Assembly: GCF_916618915.1 (NCBI RefSeq)
Contig: NZ_CAKAKE010000001.1
Span: 1 to 64,000, forward strand
DNA from: Stenotrophomonas sp. Marseille-Q4652
GTDB taxonomy: Bacteria > Pseudomonadota > Gammaproteobacteria > Xanthomonadales > Xanthomonadaceae
Reading direction: 5' to 3'
DNA: 64,000 bases
Positions within the stretch are counted from its first letter, which is position 1. Each line of letters opens with the position of its first letter. Below the pieces are notes generated by a model. It had not been told where the DNA came from. It worked only from the letters and a program-made list of their open reading frames with translations, and made no database searches. Shown in pieces: positions 36,333 through 45,162 of this stretch. The translations under genes were made by a program, and so were the position numbers.

Positions 36333-37769
36333 TCACTTGCTCCCGCTGGTAGGTAGGATCAGACCCTTGGCATCACGCCAGGCATTTGTTTGCATTCCGG
36401 CCATCAGGGCCAGGTACGCCAGTCCGCCAAGCCCGCCGAGGGTTATGAATTTAAGCAGGGGAGGGGCTTCCCAGTCTTGAGAGAGAACCGCTGTTGCGCC
36501 GATGATGATGAGGGAGCAGAGGATCGGTGGGCAGGCATCCCGTAGCTGGGCCAGCATGCCGTACCCAAGGAGCTGCCTGGAGTAGTACACATTGATCCAA
36601 AGCCCCAGCAGGGAATGAGCCAGCTGGGAACAGGCCAGGCCAAGGACGCCGTACTGCAGGCCGACGAGCATGAAGATAATGCCCGTGACCTTCTTGGCCA
36701 GTTCCAGGCGGAACATCAGTCGGGCATGGCCTTGGGCCATCAACGTGTGCAGGTTGATCATGTGTAGTGGATGGAGCAAGCCGGCCAGGGCCAACACCTG
36801 CAGCAACGGAACCGCCGGCCCCCATTGTGGGCCGTAGAGCAGGGCAACGATCGGCTCGGCGAAGGCAGCCAGGGCCAGCATGGCAGGTGCGTAGCCGAGC
36901 ATCATCACCCTAGTCGAAAACTGGATGCCTCGGCGCAGTAGCTGCTGGTCGTTCTGTGCCCGCGAGAACAGGGGTAGGGCCACGCGGGCGACAAGACTGT
37001 TCATCAGCGAGGCTGGCAACTGCCGGGTATTCTCGGCGAAAGCGTAGTGCCCTAGCGGGACGGCCCCGAGACCCTTGCCTATCAGCAGGGTGTACAGGCG
37101 GATGTAGAACGTCTCCATCAACTGGGAGGCCAGATGATAACTACCGAAGCTGCCGAGCTTGCGTACGGACGACCAGCGGAATACCAGCGCGGGGCGCCAA
37201 GGGTGAAGGCACCAGAGCAACAGGGTCGTTATCGAGGCCATGCTGACAATCTGTGCAGCAAGGGCCCAGATGCCCGCGCCCTGCCACGCCAAGGTGATGG
37301 CTAAGGCGCCAGAAGTAATGGCGCCGACGCCCCCGGCAATTGCTTGGGTGCGGAATTCGAGCTTCTTGGTAAGCAGGGCGAAGTGGATCGAGCCGCAGGC
37401 ACCCGCCAGCACGGCAACGGCAACGAGGCCGGCGAACATCGTCAACCGAGGTTCGTTGAAGAATATCGCAAGCGCTGGGCCGAAGCAGGCCAGTGTGGCT
37501 GCGAGCACGATGCCGAGGGCGAGATTGCACCAGAACACGGTAGACTCATCGGCGTGATCGGTGTCCTGGCGCTGGGTAAGTGCAGCCGAGAACCCGCCAT
37601 CGGCCAGCACCGCTGCTAGTGCCACAAAGACCGCGAGCATGGTTGCTACCCCAAAGTCACTAGGGGACAGCAAGCGAGCAAGCACCAGTGTGGTGGCGAA
37701 CTGGATCCCCTGGCGGGAAAGTGCATCGCCAGCGCTCCACAATGATGCACGCAGGGCTTGGCGCTTCAT
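36333..37769 (-). CDS. Wzx-like polysaccharide flippase (MOP superfamily)
   Basis: This 478-residue inner-membrane protein has about 12-14 hydrophobic segments and the family opening ASLWSAGDALSRQGIQFATTLVLARLLSPSDFGVATML. It also has SFGSYHLASQLMETFYIRLYTLLIGKGLGAVPLGHYAFAENTRQLP. Such proteins flip undecaprenyl-diphosphate-linked oligosaccharides to the periplasm. No Wzy polymerase was found beside it. The DNA here is visibly less GC-rich than the flanks. Starts at 37784 or further upstream are possible; 37769 follows GGGGTTGAG. Confidence 0.87.
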   Translation of the reverse strand: MKRQALRASLWSAGDALSRQGIQFATTLVLARLLSPSDFGVATMLAVFVALAAVLADGGFSAALTQRQDTDHADESTVFWCNLALGIVLAATLACFGPALAIFFNEPRLTMFAGLVAVAVLAGACGSIHFALLTKKLEFRTQAIAGGVGAITSGALAITLAWQGAGIWALAAQIVSMASITTLLLWCLHPWRPALVFRWSSVRKLGSFGSYHLASQLMETFYIRLYTLLIGKGLGAVPLGHYAFAENTRQLPASLMNSLVARVALPLFSRAQNDQQLLRRGIQFSTRVMMLGYAPAMLALAAFAEPIVALLYGPQWGPAVPLLQVLALAGLLHPLHMINLHTLMAQGHARLMFRLELAKKVTGIIFMLVGLQYGVLGLACSQLAHSLLGLWINVYYSRQLLGYGMLAQLRDACPPILCSLIIIGATAVLSQDWEAPPLLKFITLGGLGGLAYLALMAGMQTNAWRDAKGLILPTSGSK

Positions 37770-37827
37770 CTCAACCCCATCCATTACGTCGACAGATCGT
37801 GTCCCGAAGACTACAAGTAGCTGCCGC

Positions 37828-38910
37828 ATGAACCTCGAACGCACTGTGGAACTGGCGTTGTGCAAGGACGGCTCGCCGGACGCGGCAGCAGTAGCGATCC
37901 TGAGTGGGAACTGTGTGCGGCGTTACGCCCTCGGCAAGAATCCGGAAACCCTTGCACTGCATGCGTTGGCTCCGTTGGACGGGGTGATCGATGACCGCTG
38001 TGGCGAAGGGGAGAGCTGGCACGGAATTCCCGTATTGCGGACGGCCGAAGCCGATAAGGCTGCAGGGGTAGTCAGTTGCTCGACCTCGATCCAGCCGGTG
38101 GCCGCCATTGACCACCTGCGGGCAGCAGGTTTCAAGTATGCCGCAAGCTATGCAGGTGTAGTGCGTGCTGCGGGGAGTGCCCTGCCATTGCCGGCTTTCG
38201 TCACTTCGCAGCGTATGGAGCTGGCAGCGCACCTACCGGCATGGCAGTCGATCCACGACGCCTTGGGCGACGAGGAATCCCGACAGACCCTGCTCGACGT
38301 GCTTGGTTTTCGCCTCAGCGCCGATCCTGAGTACATGCGCAGGTACTCCGTGCGTATTGCCGAGCAGTACTTTGAGGATTTCATGCAGTACAGCAACGAG
38401 GTTTTCGTTGATGCCAGCGGGTATGACGGCGATACGACAGAAGCTTTTGCTGCTCGCCATCCTGACTACCGAAAAGTGCTGTTCTTTGAACCTTCCGCGC
38501 GAAACATGGCATCGGCGCGTCCCCGCCTGGCGCGACTGCGCGACATTGAGTTTTTCCCACTTGGTCTGTCCGATGCACGGGAACTGCTGCGTTTCAATCC
38601 GGAAAGTGGCTCGGCATCTTCGGTTTCCGAATCGGGTAGCGAGCAGATCTGCTGTGACACCCTCGATGCTGTGGTGAGTGAGCCTGTTTCCTTCATAAAG
38701 ATGGATCTTGAAGGCTGGGAAATGCCTGCCCTGCGGGGCGCTGCCGGGCACATAGGCAATGACCGCCCGAAGCTGGCAATCGCCATCTACCACAACGCCG
38801 AGGACCTGCGACTGGTCTATCAGTTCGTAACCGAATTTGGCCACGGCTACCGGACGTACCTGAGGCACTACACCCAGGGTTGGTCGGAGACCGTGCTGTT
38901 CTTCTGCTGA
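37828..38910 (+). CDS. FkbM-family methyltransferase with unusual N-terminal domain
   Basis: This 360-residue protein ends in an FkbM SAM-dependent methyltransferase domain (about 185-355), with EVFVDASGYDGDTTEAFA, VLFFEPSARN, CCDTLDAVV and FIKMDLEGWEMPALRG. The first 130 residues contain ALGKNPETLALHALAPLDGVIDDRCGEGESWHGIPVL, which reads like a small nucleotide-binding (PglD/Rossmann-like) fold. FkbM enzymes O-methylate sugars or natural products. It is divergent from the flippase gene and the only plus-strand gene in this part of the cluster. Confidence 0.85.
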   Translation: MNLERTVELALCKDGSPDAAAVAILSGNCVRRYALGKNPETLALHALAPLDGVIDDRCGEGESWHGIPVLRTAEADKAAGVVSCSTSIQPVAAIDHLRAAGFKYAASYAGVVRAAGSALPLPAFVTSQRMELAAHLPAWQSIHDALGDEESRQTLLDVLGFRLSADPEYMRRYSVRIAEQYFEDFMQYSNEVFVDASGYDGDTTEAFAARHPDYRKVLFFEPSARNMASARPRLARLRDIEFFPLGLSDARELLRFNPESGSASSVSESGSEQICCDTLDAVVSEPVSFIKMDLEGWEMPALRGAAGHIGNDRPKLAIAIYHNAEDLRLVYQFVTEFGHGYRTYLRHYTQGWSETVLFFC

Positions 38911-38923
38911 ACGCGGGTAAGGG

Positions 38924-40087
38924 TCAGGCTTGGCCGGGGTAACCATCCACTACCGTGTACAGCTCGCGTCGTAGTGTGCATTGGTAGAGGTCGTCAAGTG
39001 CCTCGGGGTCAGGCTCGGTGCAGAAGATCACCGCGATCCTGCATGCGGGGCTGGCCTGGAGCCGATCGCCGACCAGACCGAGAGGAACCCATCGTTCAAT
39101 GGCAAGCGGCCGCCGGAAGCTGACATGGGTGAGGTTCTGCGCTGTCGGCACGGTGATCGTATGACGCAGGACCGGTCGCGACTGCCCAATAGCCCGCGTG
39201 CTAACCGGCTGGCCCAGGAAGGGTTGCGCGTAGGCCTCGGCATACCGGAAACCCGTGGAAAGCTCGATCAGCTGGCTGTAGAGGTCGCCCGGGCAGCGCC
39301 GGGTTACTTCAATCAGCCGGATGCCGTCCTTGGTCGCGATGAACTGCGTATGCACGAGGCCATCGACGAGGCCGAGGCCACTCGAGAGGGTTTCAATGCA
39401 CTGGCGCAGGATCTGCCGGAGGAGAGGGGCATCGTGCAGTACGTGGCTGGTGTCCACCACGAACGGATTTGCCGAGCCGTCTTCCCGGACCAGGAAGTCC
39501 TCGATGACGCGCTGACCGGTGATAAAGGCAGAGTGACTATAGAGCTGCCCTTCCACGTACTCCTCGAGCAGGCATTCACCGCTGGGCGAAATGCTTCGAG
39601 CATGTTCGACGGCGATTGCCGCCGCCCTGTCGGAGTATTCGCGGATGACGCTTATTCCCTTGCCGCTGAAGGCATCGACGGGCTTGACGATCAGTGGGCT
39701 TCCCTGAGCCGCATCGGCATCGGTAAACACCCTTGGCACCGGCAGACCAAGGTGTTCGGCCATCTGGCGGAAGCGAGCCTTGTGGTTGATCACCTCCGCT
39801 GCATGCGGAGAATCGATGCCGGGGAACTGGCCGCGGCCAGCCATCACGCAGGAAACATAGGAGCGGTCAGTGCATCCCGGCACGATGAAGTCAAAGCCTT
39901 GGGTGTCTATGAGTGCTGCAAGCGCCGCTGTATCCGAATAGTCCAGTTGCCAATAGCTACTCGCGGCTTTGGCCAGGCAGTCGTGGGGGTTGCCACCGAC
40001 GACGTGGACCTCATGCCCGCCACGAAGCAATGCCTGGTAAATGGGGCCGGAGGAAAAGTTGGTATCTACGAGCAGCACCTTCGCCAC
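38924..40087 (-). CDS. ATP-grasp family ligase
   Basis: This 387-residue enzyme has an N-terminal pre-ATP-grasp domain (KVLLVDTNFSSGPIYQALLRGGHEVHVVGG, about 3-32). The ATP-grasp core follows: LIVKPVDAFSGKGISVI, CLLEEYVEGQLYSHSAFI and the metal-binding IRLIEVTRRCPGDLY. Such ligases join a carboxylate to an amine or other nucleophile through an acylphosphate. Its neighbours are a sugar aminotransferase and an oxidoreductase, so amide formation on an amino sugar is plausible but inferred. The GTG at 40087 is chosen for the GAGG upstream and the normal first strand. Confidence 0.85.
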   Translation of the reverse strand: MAKVLLVDTNFSSGPIYQALLRGGHEVHVVGGNPHDCLAKAASSYWQLDYSDTAALAALIDTQGFDFIVPGCTDRSYVSCVMAGRGQFPGIDSPHAAEVINHKARFRQMAEHLGLPVPRVFTDADAAQGSPLIVKPVDAFSGKGISVIREYSDRAAAIAVEHARSISPSGECLLEEYVEGQLYSHSAFITGQRVIEDFLVREDGSANPFVVDTSHVLHDAPLLRQILRQCIETLSSGLGLVDGLVHTQFIATKDGIRLIEVTRRCPGDLYSQLIELSTGFRYAEAYAQPFLGQPVSTRAIGQSRPVLRHTITVPTAQNLTHVSFRRPLAIERWVPLGLVGDRLQASPACRIAVIFCTEPDPEALDDLYQCTLRRELYTVVDGYPGQA

Positions 40088-40097
40088 GTGGAAATCC

Positions 40098-41144
40098 TCA
40101 GGTGTAGACCAGGGTCCGCTCGGCCGCAGACCGTGCGATGGCTTCGGTGATCTCCAGGTTGCGCAGGCCATCGATGGCGGAGACCAAGGGAGTGGCGGTG
40201 CCGCGGATTACTTCGACAAAATGTTGCAACTGGCAGGCCAAGGGCTCCTCTCGCGACACCTCAAGGACCTCCTCGTCGAATGGCTCCAGCCAGGATGGTT
40301 CAATGCCATCGCGGTAGCGCTTCATCCGGAAGGTGGGCACGGAGAGGGACCCTTGTGTCCCAGCGATGAAATAGCAGTCCTCGTCGGGATACGTTGGGTA
40401 AACAGGGTTTTCCTGTGAGGTCTGTTCCCAGCTCCGGGCGCAGGCGGCCGTGTCAGAGAGGATGAACGTGCCCAACGCGCCGTTCTCGAACATGAGGTTG
40501 ATTGCCACGGTGTCTTCAACGGCAAAGCCTCGTACTGCGGAGGACGAGAGCGCCTGCACCGCCTTGATCTCCCCGCACAGGCTACGCAGGTTGCCGACCT
40601 CATGGATCAGGTTGATGAGGATGGGGCCGCCACCGAGCTGGGTGCGCCATGGGCCAGCAGCAAAGTAGCTCGATGGCTTGTAGAACTGTGCGCTGCCCAT
40701 CACCGAAACCACGCGGCCGAGCTGTCCGGACTGGACGATAGCCCTCGCTCTCGCAAGGACAGGGCTGTATGTCCGGTGGTGCCCAACCAGTACCGGTGTT
40801 CCATGCATGGCGGTCAACTCGGCCAGCTTTGCTCCTTCGCGTACCGAAGCCGCGATGGGCTTTTCGATAAGGACGGGAATCCCGGCTTCAATGCAGAGTC
40901 TTGCCTGCTCTCCGTGGAAAATGTTCGGCGAGGAGACAATGACACCGTCGAGCGGAACACGATCCATGCATAGCGCGAGATCGTAAAACAACGGCACATT
41001 GTTGTCGTTTGCGACTTGGTGGTTTGGAGCATGGTCGGGAGCAACGATCGCAACCAGTTCGCAGTCCGGGTCTTCCTTGATCAGGCGGATGTGCTGCTTG
41101 CCGATTAGGCCAGGCCCGACCACAACGAACTTGAGCTTCCTCAT
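40098..41144 (-). CDS. Gfo/Idh/MocA-family NAD(P)-dependent oxidoreductase
   Basis: This 348-residue dehydrogenase opens KLKFVVVGPGLIGKQHIRLI with the Rossmann glycines Gly10, Gly12 and Gly15. It has the family's Glu94-Lys95-Pro96 motif (VLIEKPIAAS) and a C-terminal substrate domain containing GGGPILINLIHEVGNLRSLCG. Members oxidise or reduce sugars, often UDP-linked, at C3. It overlaps the aminotransferase gene by four bases and is 10 bases from the ATP-grasp gene, so the three probably form one pathway. Confidence 0.9.
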   Translation of the reverse strand: MRKLKFVVVGPGLIGKQHIRLIKEDPDCELVAIVAPDHAPNHQVANDNNVPLFYDLALCMDRVPLDGVIVSSPNIFHGEQARLCIEAGIPVLIEKPIAASVREGAKLAELTAMHGTPVLVGHHRTYSPVLARARAIVQSGQLGRVVSVMGSAQFYKPSSYFAAGPWRTQLGGGPILINLIHEVGNLRSLCGEIKAVQALSSSAVRGFAVEDTVAINLMFENGALGTFILSDTAACARSWEQTSQENPVYPTYPDEDCYFIAGTQGSLSVPTFRMKRYRDGIEPSWLEPFDEEVLEVSREEPLACQLQHFVEVIRGTATPLVSAIDGLRNLEITEAIARSAAERTLVYT

Positions 41145-42349
41145 GTCATTGCCCGGGTTTCGAGAGCGTTGGGTCGACCAGTTTCGCCAGTCGCAAGGAC
41201 ATGGAGAATGTCGGCTGTCAGGGCAATGGCGCCTTCGGCCAGATGCCCGTTGGGAAGGACAACGATCCTGGAAGCTACCGATTCGGTATTGGGAAGCAAA
41301 AGGCCCGCATGCGGGAATAGGTCCCGATAGGGCTGCATCCCGTGGCAGCCGGGCCAGAAGTACTTGCGGGCGAGGATGTTCTCCGCGTGCAGCACGGCGA
41401 TGATCGCGTCGCGGTCCACCGGGAACGTGTCGCCGATCTCCAGGACCACGTAGTGGTGGCTGTTGCGCTCGACCGGGTCGTAGTCGAGCAGGGTGATGCC
41501 GGGGATCCCCGCGAGCGCACGGCGGTATTCCCGGTAGTTGCGGCTGTTCGTGTCGAGCACGACGTCCAGTCCATCCAGATTGGTCAGGCCCATCGCCGCG
41601 CAGACCTCGATCATCTTGCCGTTGGTGCCCGGGTGGATGACGTTGTCGTAGCCCTTGAAGCCGAAGTTGCGCATCAGACGCATGGCCTCGGCCAACTCGT
41701 CGTCGTTGGTGGTGACAGCGCCACCTTCCATGGTGTTGAAAGCCTTGGTGGCGTGGAAGCTAAAGACCTCGCACGCACCAAAACTGCCGATGCTCTGGCC
41801 CTTGTAACTGCTGCCGAACGCATGGGCCGCATCGAACATCAGCTTGAGTCCATGCTGGTCGGCAATGGCCTGCAGTTCGTCCACCGGGGCCGCCCGTCCC
41901 CACAGGTGCACGCCGATGATCCCGGTGGTGCGCGGGGTGATCATCCGGCGGACTGCGGCGGGATCAATGTTGTGGGTGGCTGGGTCGATGTCAGCGAAGG
42001 CGGGAGTGATCCCCTGCCAGTAGAGCGCATGCGCGGTAGCCACGAAGGTCCACGAAGGCACGATGACCTCACCCTCCAGGCCCAGCGCCCGGATGGCGAT
42101 TTCCAACGCGATGGTGCCATTGCACATGGCGATACAGTGCTTGACGCCTAGATGCGCGGCGATGCGCTGTTCGAACTCCTGCACCATGGGGCCGTTGTTG
42201 GTCAACCACTGGTTGTCGAGGATGGTCTCCACGCGCCGGAGGAATCCGTCGCGGTTGCCGATGTTGGGGCGACCGACGTGCAGCGGCTCGGCGAAGGCCG
42301 GGGACGCTCCATTCACGGCAAGGTCCTGCGGACTACGGATCTTCTTCAT
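41141..42349 (-). CDS. DegT/DnrJ/EryC1-family sugar aminotransferase
   Basis: This 402-residue PLP-dependent enzyme transfers an amino group to a keto-sugar nucleotide. The PLP lysine is Lys202 in FSFHATKAFNTMEGG and the ring aspartate is Asp173 in FDAAHAFGS. GTIALEIAIRAL and VIVPSWTFVATAHA are also typical. The C-terminal ENILARKYFWPGCHGMQPY resembles enzymes making 4-amino-4,6-dideoxy sugars such as VioA, so Qui4N is one candidate product. The ATG at 42349 is five bases past the upstream GT2 stop. Confidence 0.9.
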   Translation of the reverse strand: MKKIRSPQDLAVNGASPAFAEPLHVGRPNIGNRDGFLRRVETILDNQWLTNNGPMVQEFEQRIAAHLGVKHCIAMCNGTIALEIAIRALGLEGEVIVPSWTFVATAHALYWQGITPAFADIDPATHNIDPAAVRRMITPRTTGIIGVHLWGRAAPVDELQAIADQHGLKLMFDAAHAFGSSYKGQSIGSFGACEVFSFHATKAFNTMEGGAVTTNDDELAEAMRLMRNFGFKGYDNVIHPGTNGKMIEVCAAMGLTNLDGLDVVLDTNSRNYREYRRALAGIPGITLLDYDPVERNSHHYVVLEIGDTFPVDRDAIIAVLHAENILARKYFWPGCHGMQPYRDLFPHAGLLLPNTESVASRIVVLPNGHLAEGAIALTADILHVLATGETGRPNALETRAMT

Positions 42350-42354
42350 GCAGG

Positions 42355-43212
42355 TCACGCATCGCGCCGGTATGTCAGGTTGGTGATCTGCTCGGAGATC
42401 AGCCCGATCAGGAAGATGATGACCGACGCACTGAACAGCAGGGTGCTCATGTTGGTGAGCCGGTGCATGGTGGCGAAGGTGTAGCCGTAATAGCCCAGGC
42501 CAATGGCGAAGAATGCTGCGGCGATGGGGGCGAACAGCTTCAGCGGCGAGAACAGGGTGGCGATCTTGAAGATGATCAGCAGGAAGCGGATGCCGTCCTT
42601 GATCGGACGGATGTGGCTGCCGTTGCCCACCCGCCTGGCCACCGGTATCGGCACGTAGGCCACCGGATAGGCGCTGCGGAAGAAGGCCATGGTGCTGGTG
42701 GTCGGGTAGCTGAAGCCATTGGGGAGCAGGTGCAGGAACTCGCGGAACCGGTCCGCCCGCGCCGCGCGGAAGCCCGAGGTGAGGTCCTTGATCTCATGGC
42801 CGGTCATGCGCGTGGCCAGCCAGTTGTAGAAACCGTTGGCCAGGCCGCGGTGGAAGTTGGCCTGGCCGCTGCCGTCGCGGGCCCCGACCACCATGTCGTA
42901 GCCCTCGTCGAGCTTTTCCAGCAGCAACGGGATGCAGGCCGGGTCGTGCTGGCCGTCCGCGTCCATGAACACCAGGATGTCTCCACTGGCTGCTCGGGCG
43001 CCGCGCTTGATCGCCGCGCCGTTGCCCATCGAGTAGGGACTGCGCAGTACCCGGGCGCCATGATCGGCGGCAACCACAGCGGTTTCATCGGTAGAGCCGT
43101 CGTCGACCACGATCAGTTCCGCGTCGGGGAACTGGCCGCGCAGGGCCGGCAGGGTCTTGCGCAGGCCTTCGGCCTCGTTCTTGGCAGGCAGGATGATGCT
43201 TAGACGACTCAA
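42355..43212 (-). CDS. GtrB/DPM1-like membrane glycosyltransferase family 2
   Basis: This 285-residue enzyme probably transfers a sugar from a nucleotide to polyprenyl phosphate. It begins LSRLSIILPAKNEAEGL and has VVDDGSTDET, the metal site MDADGQHDP and the conserved DLTSGFRAARADRF block. Two C-terminal transmembrane helices follow (about 210-235 and 250-272). This is the DPM1/GtrB arrangement, the kind that supplies GT-C enzymes. The TTG at 43212 has GGGGAA six bases upstream and gives the usual N-terminus; an ATG at 43242 would add ten residues. Confidence 0.85.
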   Translation of the reverse strand: MSRLSIILPAKNEAEGLRKTLPALRGQFPDAELIVVDDGSTDETAVVAADHGARVLRSPYSMGNGAAIKRGARAASGDILVFMDADGQHDPACIPLLLEKLDEGYDMVVGARDGSGQANFHRGLANGFYNWLATRMTGHEIKDLTSGFRAARADRFREFLHLLPNGFSYPTTSTMAFFRSAYPVAYVPIPVARRVGNGSHIRPIKDGIRFLLIIFKIATLFSPLKLFAPIAAAFFAIGLGYYGYTFATMHRLTNMSTLLFSASVIIFLIGLISEQITNLTYRRDA

Positions 43213-43368
43213 AACCGTTCCCCGGAAATCCCCGGTGGCCATGGTAATGCCTGCCGCCAGAACGCGGAACGCCAATGGTCACACCTGGCGAAAACCATGA
43301 TCCCACGGTGAGACCGACAGGGTTTTGCAGTACCCTTTTGTGTAGCCCAAGGGGGAGCCAATCCTTAT

Positions 43369-45096
43369 ATGAACGCGATGTCCGCCAATCTTGTCGGTAT
43401 CACCGGTATTGCCCGTCGTCTGGTCCAGGACGGGGCAATCGACGAGGCGGCGGCACGCACCGCGATGGCCCAGGCCACCGCCGCCAAGGTGCCCCTGGCG
43501 CAATGGTTTGCCGACAAGAAGCTGGTGACGGCGGCGGAGCTGGCCGCGGCCAACGCGGTCGAGTTCGGCATGCCGCTGTTCGACGTGTCGGTGTTCGACT
43601 CGGCGCAGAGCGCGATCAAGTTGGTCAGCGAGGAGCTGCTGCGCAAGCACGTGGTGCTGCCGCTGTTCAAGCGCGGCGGCAAGCTGTTTGTCGGTACCAG
43701 CAACCCGACCCAGTCGCTGGACGAGATCAAGTTCCACACCAACCTGGTGGTGGAGCCGATCCTGGTCGACGAGGACCAGATCCGCCGCACGCTTGACCTG
43801 TGGCTGGCCAGCAATGACAGCCTCGGTGACACCTTGGGTGGCGATGAAGATGGCATGGGTGACCTCGACGTCTCCGCTGGCGACGAGGACATGGGCGGCG
43901 GTGGCGACGCCGGCGTTGATGCCAAGGGCGACGACACCCCGGTGGTAAAGTTCGTCAACAAGGTGCTGGTCGATGCGATCCGCAAGGGCGCCTCGGACAT
44001 TCACTTCGAACCTTACGAGGACGACTACCGCGTCCGCTTCCGCATCGACGGCCTGCTCAAGAACGTGGCCAAGGCGCCGGTCAAGCTCAACCAGCGCATT
44101 GCCGCACGCCTGAAGGTGATGTCGCAGCTGGACATCGCCGAGAAGCGCGTGCCGCAGGACGGGCGCATCAAGCTCAACCTGTCCAAGAGCAAGCAGATCG
44201 ACTTCCGTGTCAGCACGCTGCCGACGCTGTTCGGCGAGAAGATCGTGCTGCGTATCCTCGACGGCAGCGCGGCCAAGCTGGGCATCGACAAGCTCGGCTA
44301 CGAGCCGGACCAGCAAAAGCTGTTCCTGGAGGCGATCCACAAGCCTTACGGCATGGTGCTGGTGACCGGCCCGACCGGCTCGGGCAAGACGGTGTCGCTG
44401 TACACCGCGCTGGGCATCCTCAACGACGAGACCCGTAACATCTCCACCGTAGAGGACCCGGTGGAAATCCGCCTGCCCGGCGTCAACCAGGTGCAGCAGA
44501 ACAACAAGCGCGGCATGACCTTCGCCGCCGCGCTGCGCTCGTTCCTGCGACAGGATCCGGACATCATCATGGTCGGCGAAATCCGTGACCTGGAGACCGC
44601 CGAGATCGCTATCAAGGCGGCGCAGACCGGTCACATGGTGCTGTCTACCCTGCACACCAATGATGCCCCGCAGACCATCGCGCGCCTGATGAACATGGGC
44701 ATCGCGCCGTACAACATCACCTCCTCGGTGACCTTGGTCACCGCCCAGCGCCTGGCCCGCCGACTGTGCAACAGCTGCAAGAAGCCGGTCGAGCTGCCGG
44801 CCAACGCGCTGCTGGCCGAGGGCTTCACCCAGGCCCAGATCGACGCCGGCATCACCCTGTTTGAACCGGTGGGCTGCGACGAGTGCACCGAGGGTTACAA
44901 GGGTCGTACTGGCATCTACCAGGTGATGCCGATGACCGACGAGATCGCCGCCATCGTGCTGGAAGGCGGCAATGCGATGCAGATCGCCGAGGCGGCGCAG
45001 AAGATCGGCATCAACGACCTGCGCCAGTCGGCTCTGCTCAAGGCGGGCCAGGGCATTACCAGCCTGGCCGAAATCAACCGCGTGACCAAGGACTGA
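43369..45096 (+). CDS. pilB: Type IV pilus assembly ATPase
   Basis: PilB is the hexameric cytoplasmic ATPase that powers pilus extension. The 575-residue protein has a T2SSE N-domain (about 30-150), then the GspE ATPase core: Walker A GPTGSGKT (about 334-341), the Asp box, the FLRQDPDIIMVGEIRDLETAE Walker B region, and the His box. A zinc-binding tetracysteine pair (CNSC and CDEC) lies near 465-505. An acidic Gly-rich linker (about 155-185) is odd but tolerable. In related genomes pilB lies beside pilA; here 11.8 kb separates it from the second pilA. Confidence 0.96.
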   Translation: MNAMSANLVGITGIARRLVQDGAIDEAAARTAMAQATAAKVPLAQWFADKKLVTAAELAAANAVEFGMPLFDVSVFDSAQSAIKLVSEELLRKHVVLPLFKRGGKLFVGTSNPTQSLDEIKFHTNLVVEPILVDEDQIRRTLDLWLASNDSLGDTLGGDEDGMGDLDVSAGDEDMGGGGDAGVDAKGDDTPVVKFVNKVLVDAIRKGASDIHFEPYEDDYRVRFRIDGLLKNVAKAPVKLNQRIAARLKVMSQLDIAEKRVPQDGRIKLNLSKSKQIDFRVSTLPTLFGEKIVLRILDGSAAKLGIDKLGYEPDQQKLFLEAIHKPYGMVLVTGPTGSGKTVSLYTALGILNDETRNISTVEDPVEIRLPGVNQVQQNNKRGMTFAAALRSFLRQDPDIIMVGEIRDLETAEIAIKAAQTGHMVLSTLHTNDAPQTIARLMNMGIAPYNITSSVTLVTAQRLARRLCNSCKKPVELPANALLAEGFTQAQIDAGITLFEPVGCDECTEGYKGRTGIYQVMPMTDEIAAIVLEGGNAMQIAEAAQKIGINDLRQSALLKAGQGITSLAEINRVTKD

Positions 45097-45112
45097 CCGG
45101 TCCCGCACCTGG

Positions 45113-45142
45113 AAAAAAGGCCCGCGAAAGCGGGCCTTTTTT
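45113..45142. terminator. Bidirectional terminator between pilB and pilR
   Basis: A perfect 13-base stem (45113-45125 with 45130-45142) with a GAAA loop has A6 before and T6 after it, so it works for pilB on the plus strand and for pilR on the minus strand. Confidence 0.92.
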
Positions 45143-45162
45143 GTTTGCGGATATGGGGAAGC

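Noticed and set aside
41342..42151. A 269-codon plus-strand frame opposite the DegT aminotransferase
   Set aside because: It is exactly antisense to a gene with intact PLP motifs, lacks a ribosome-binding site and shows no domain.
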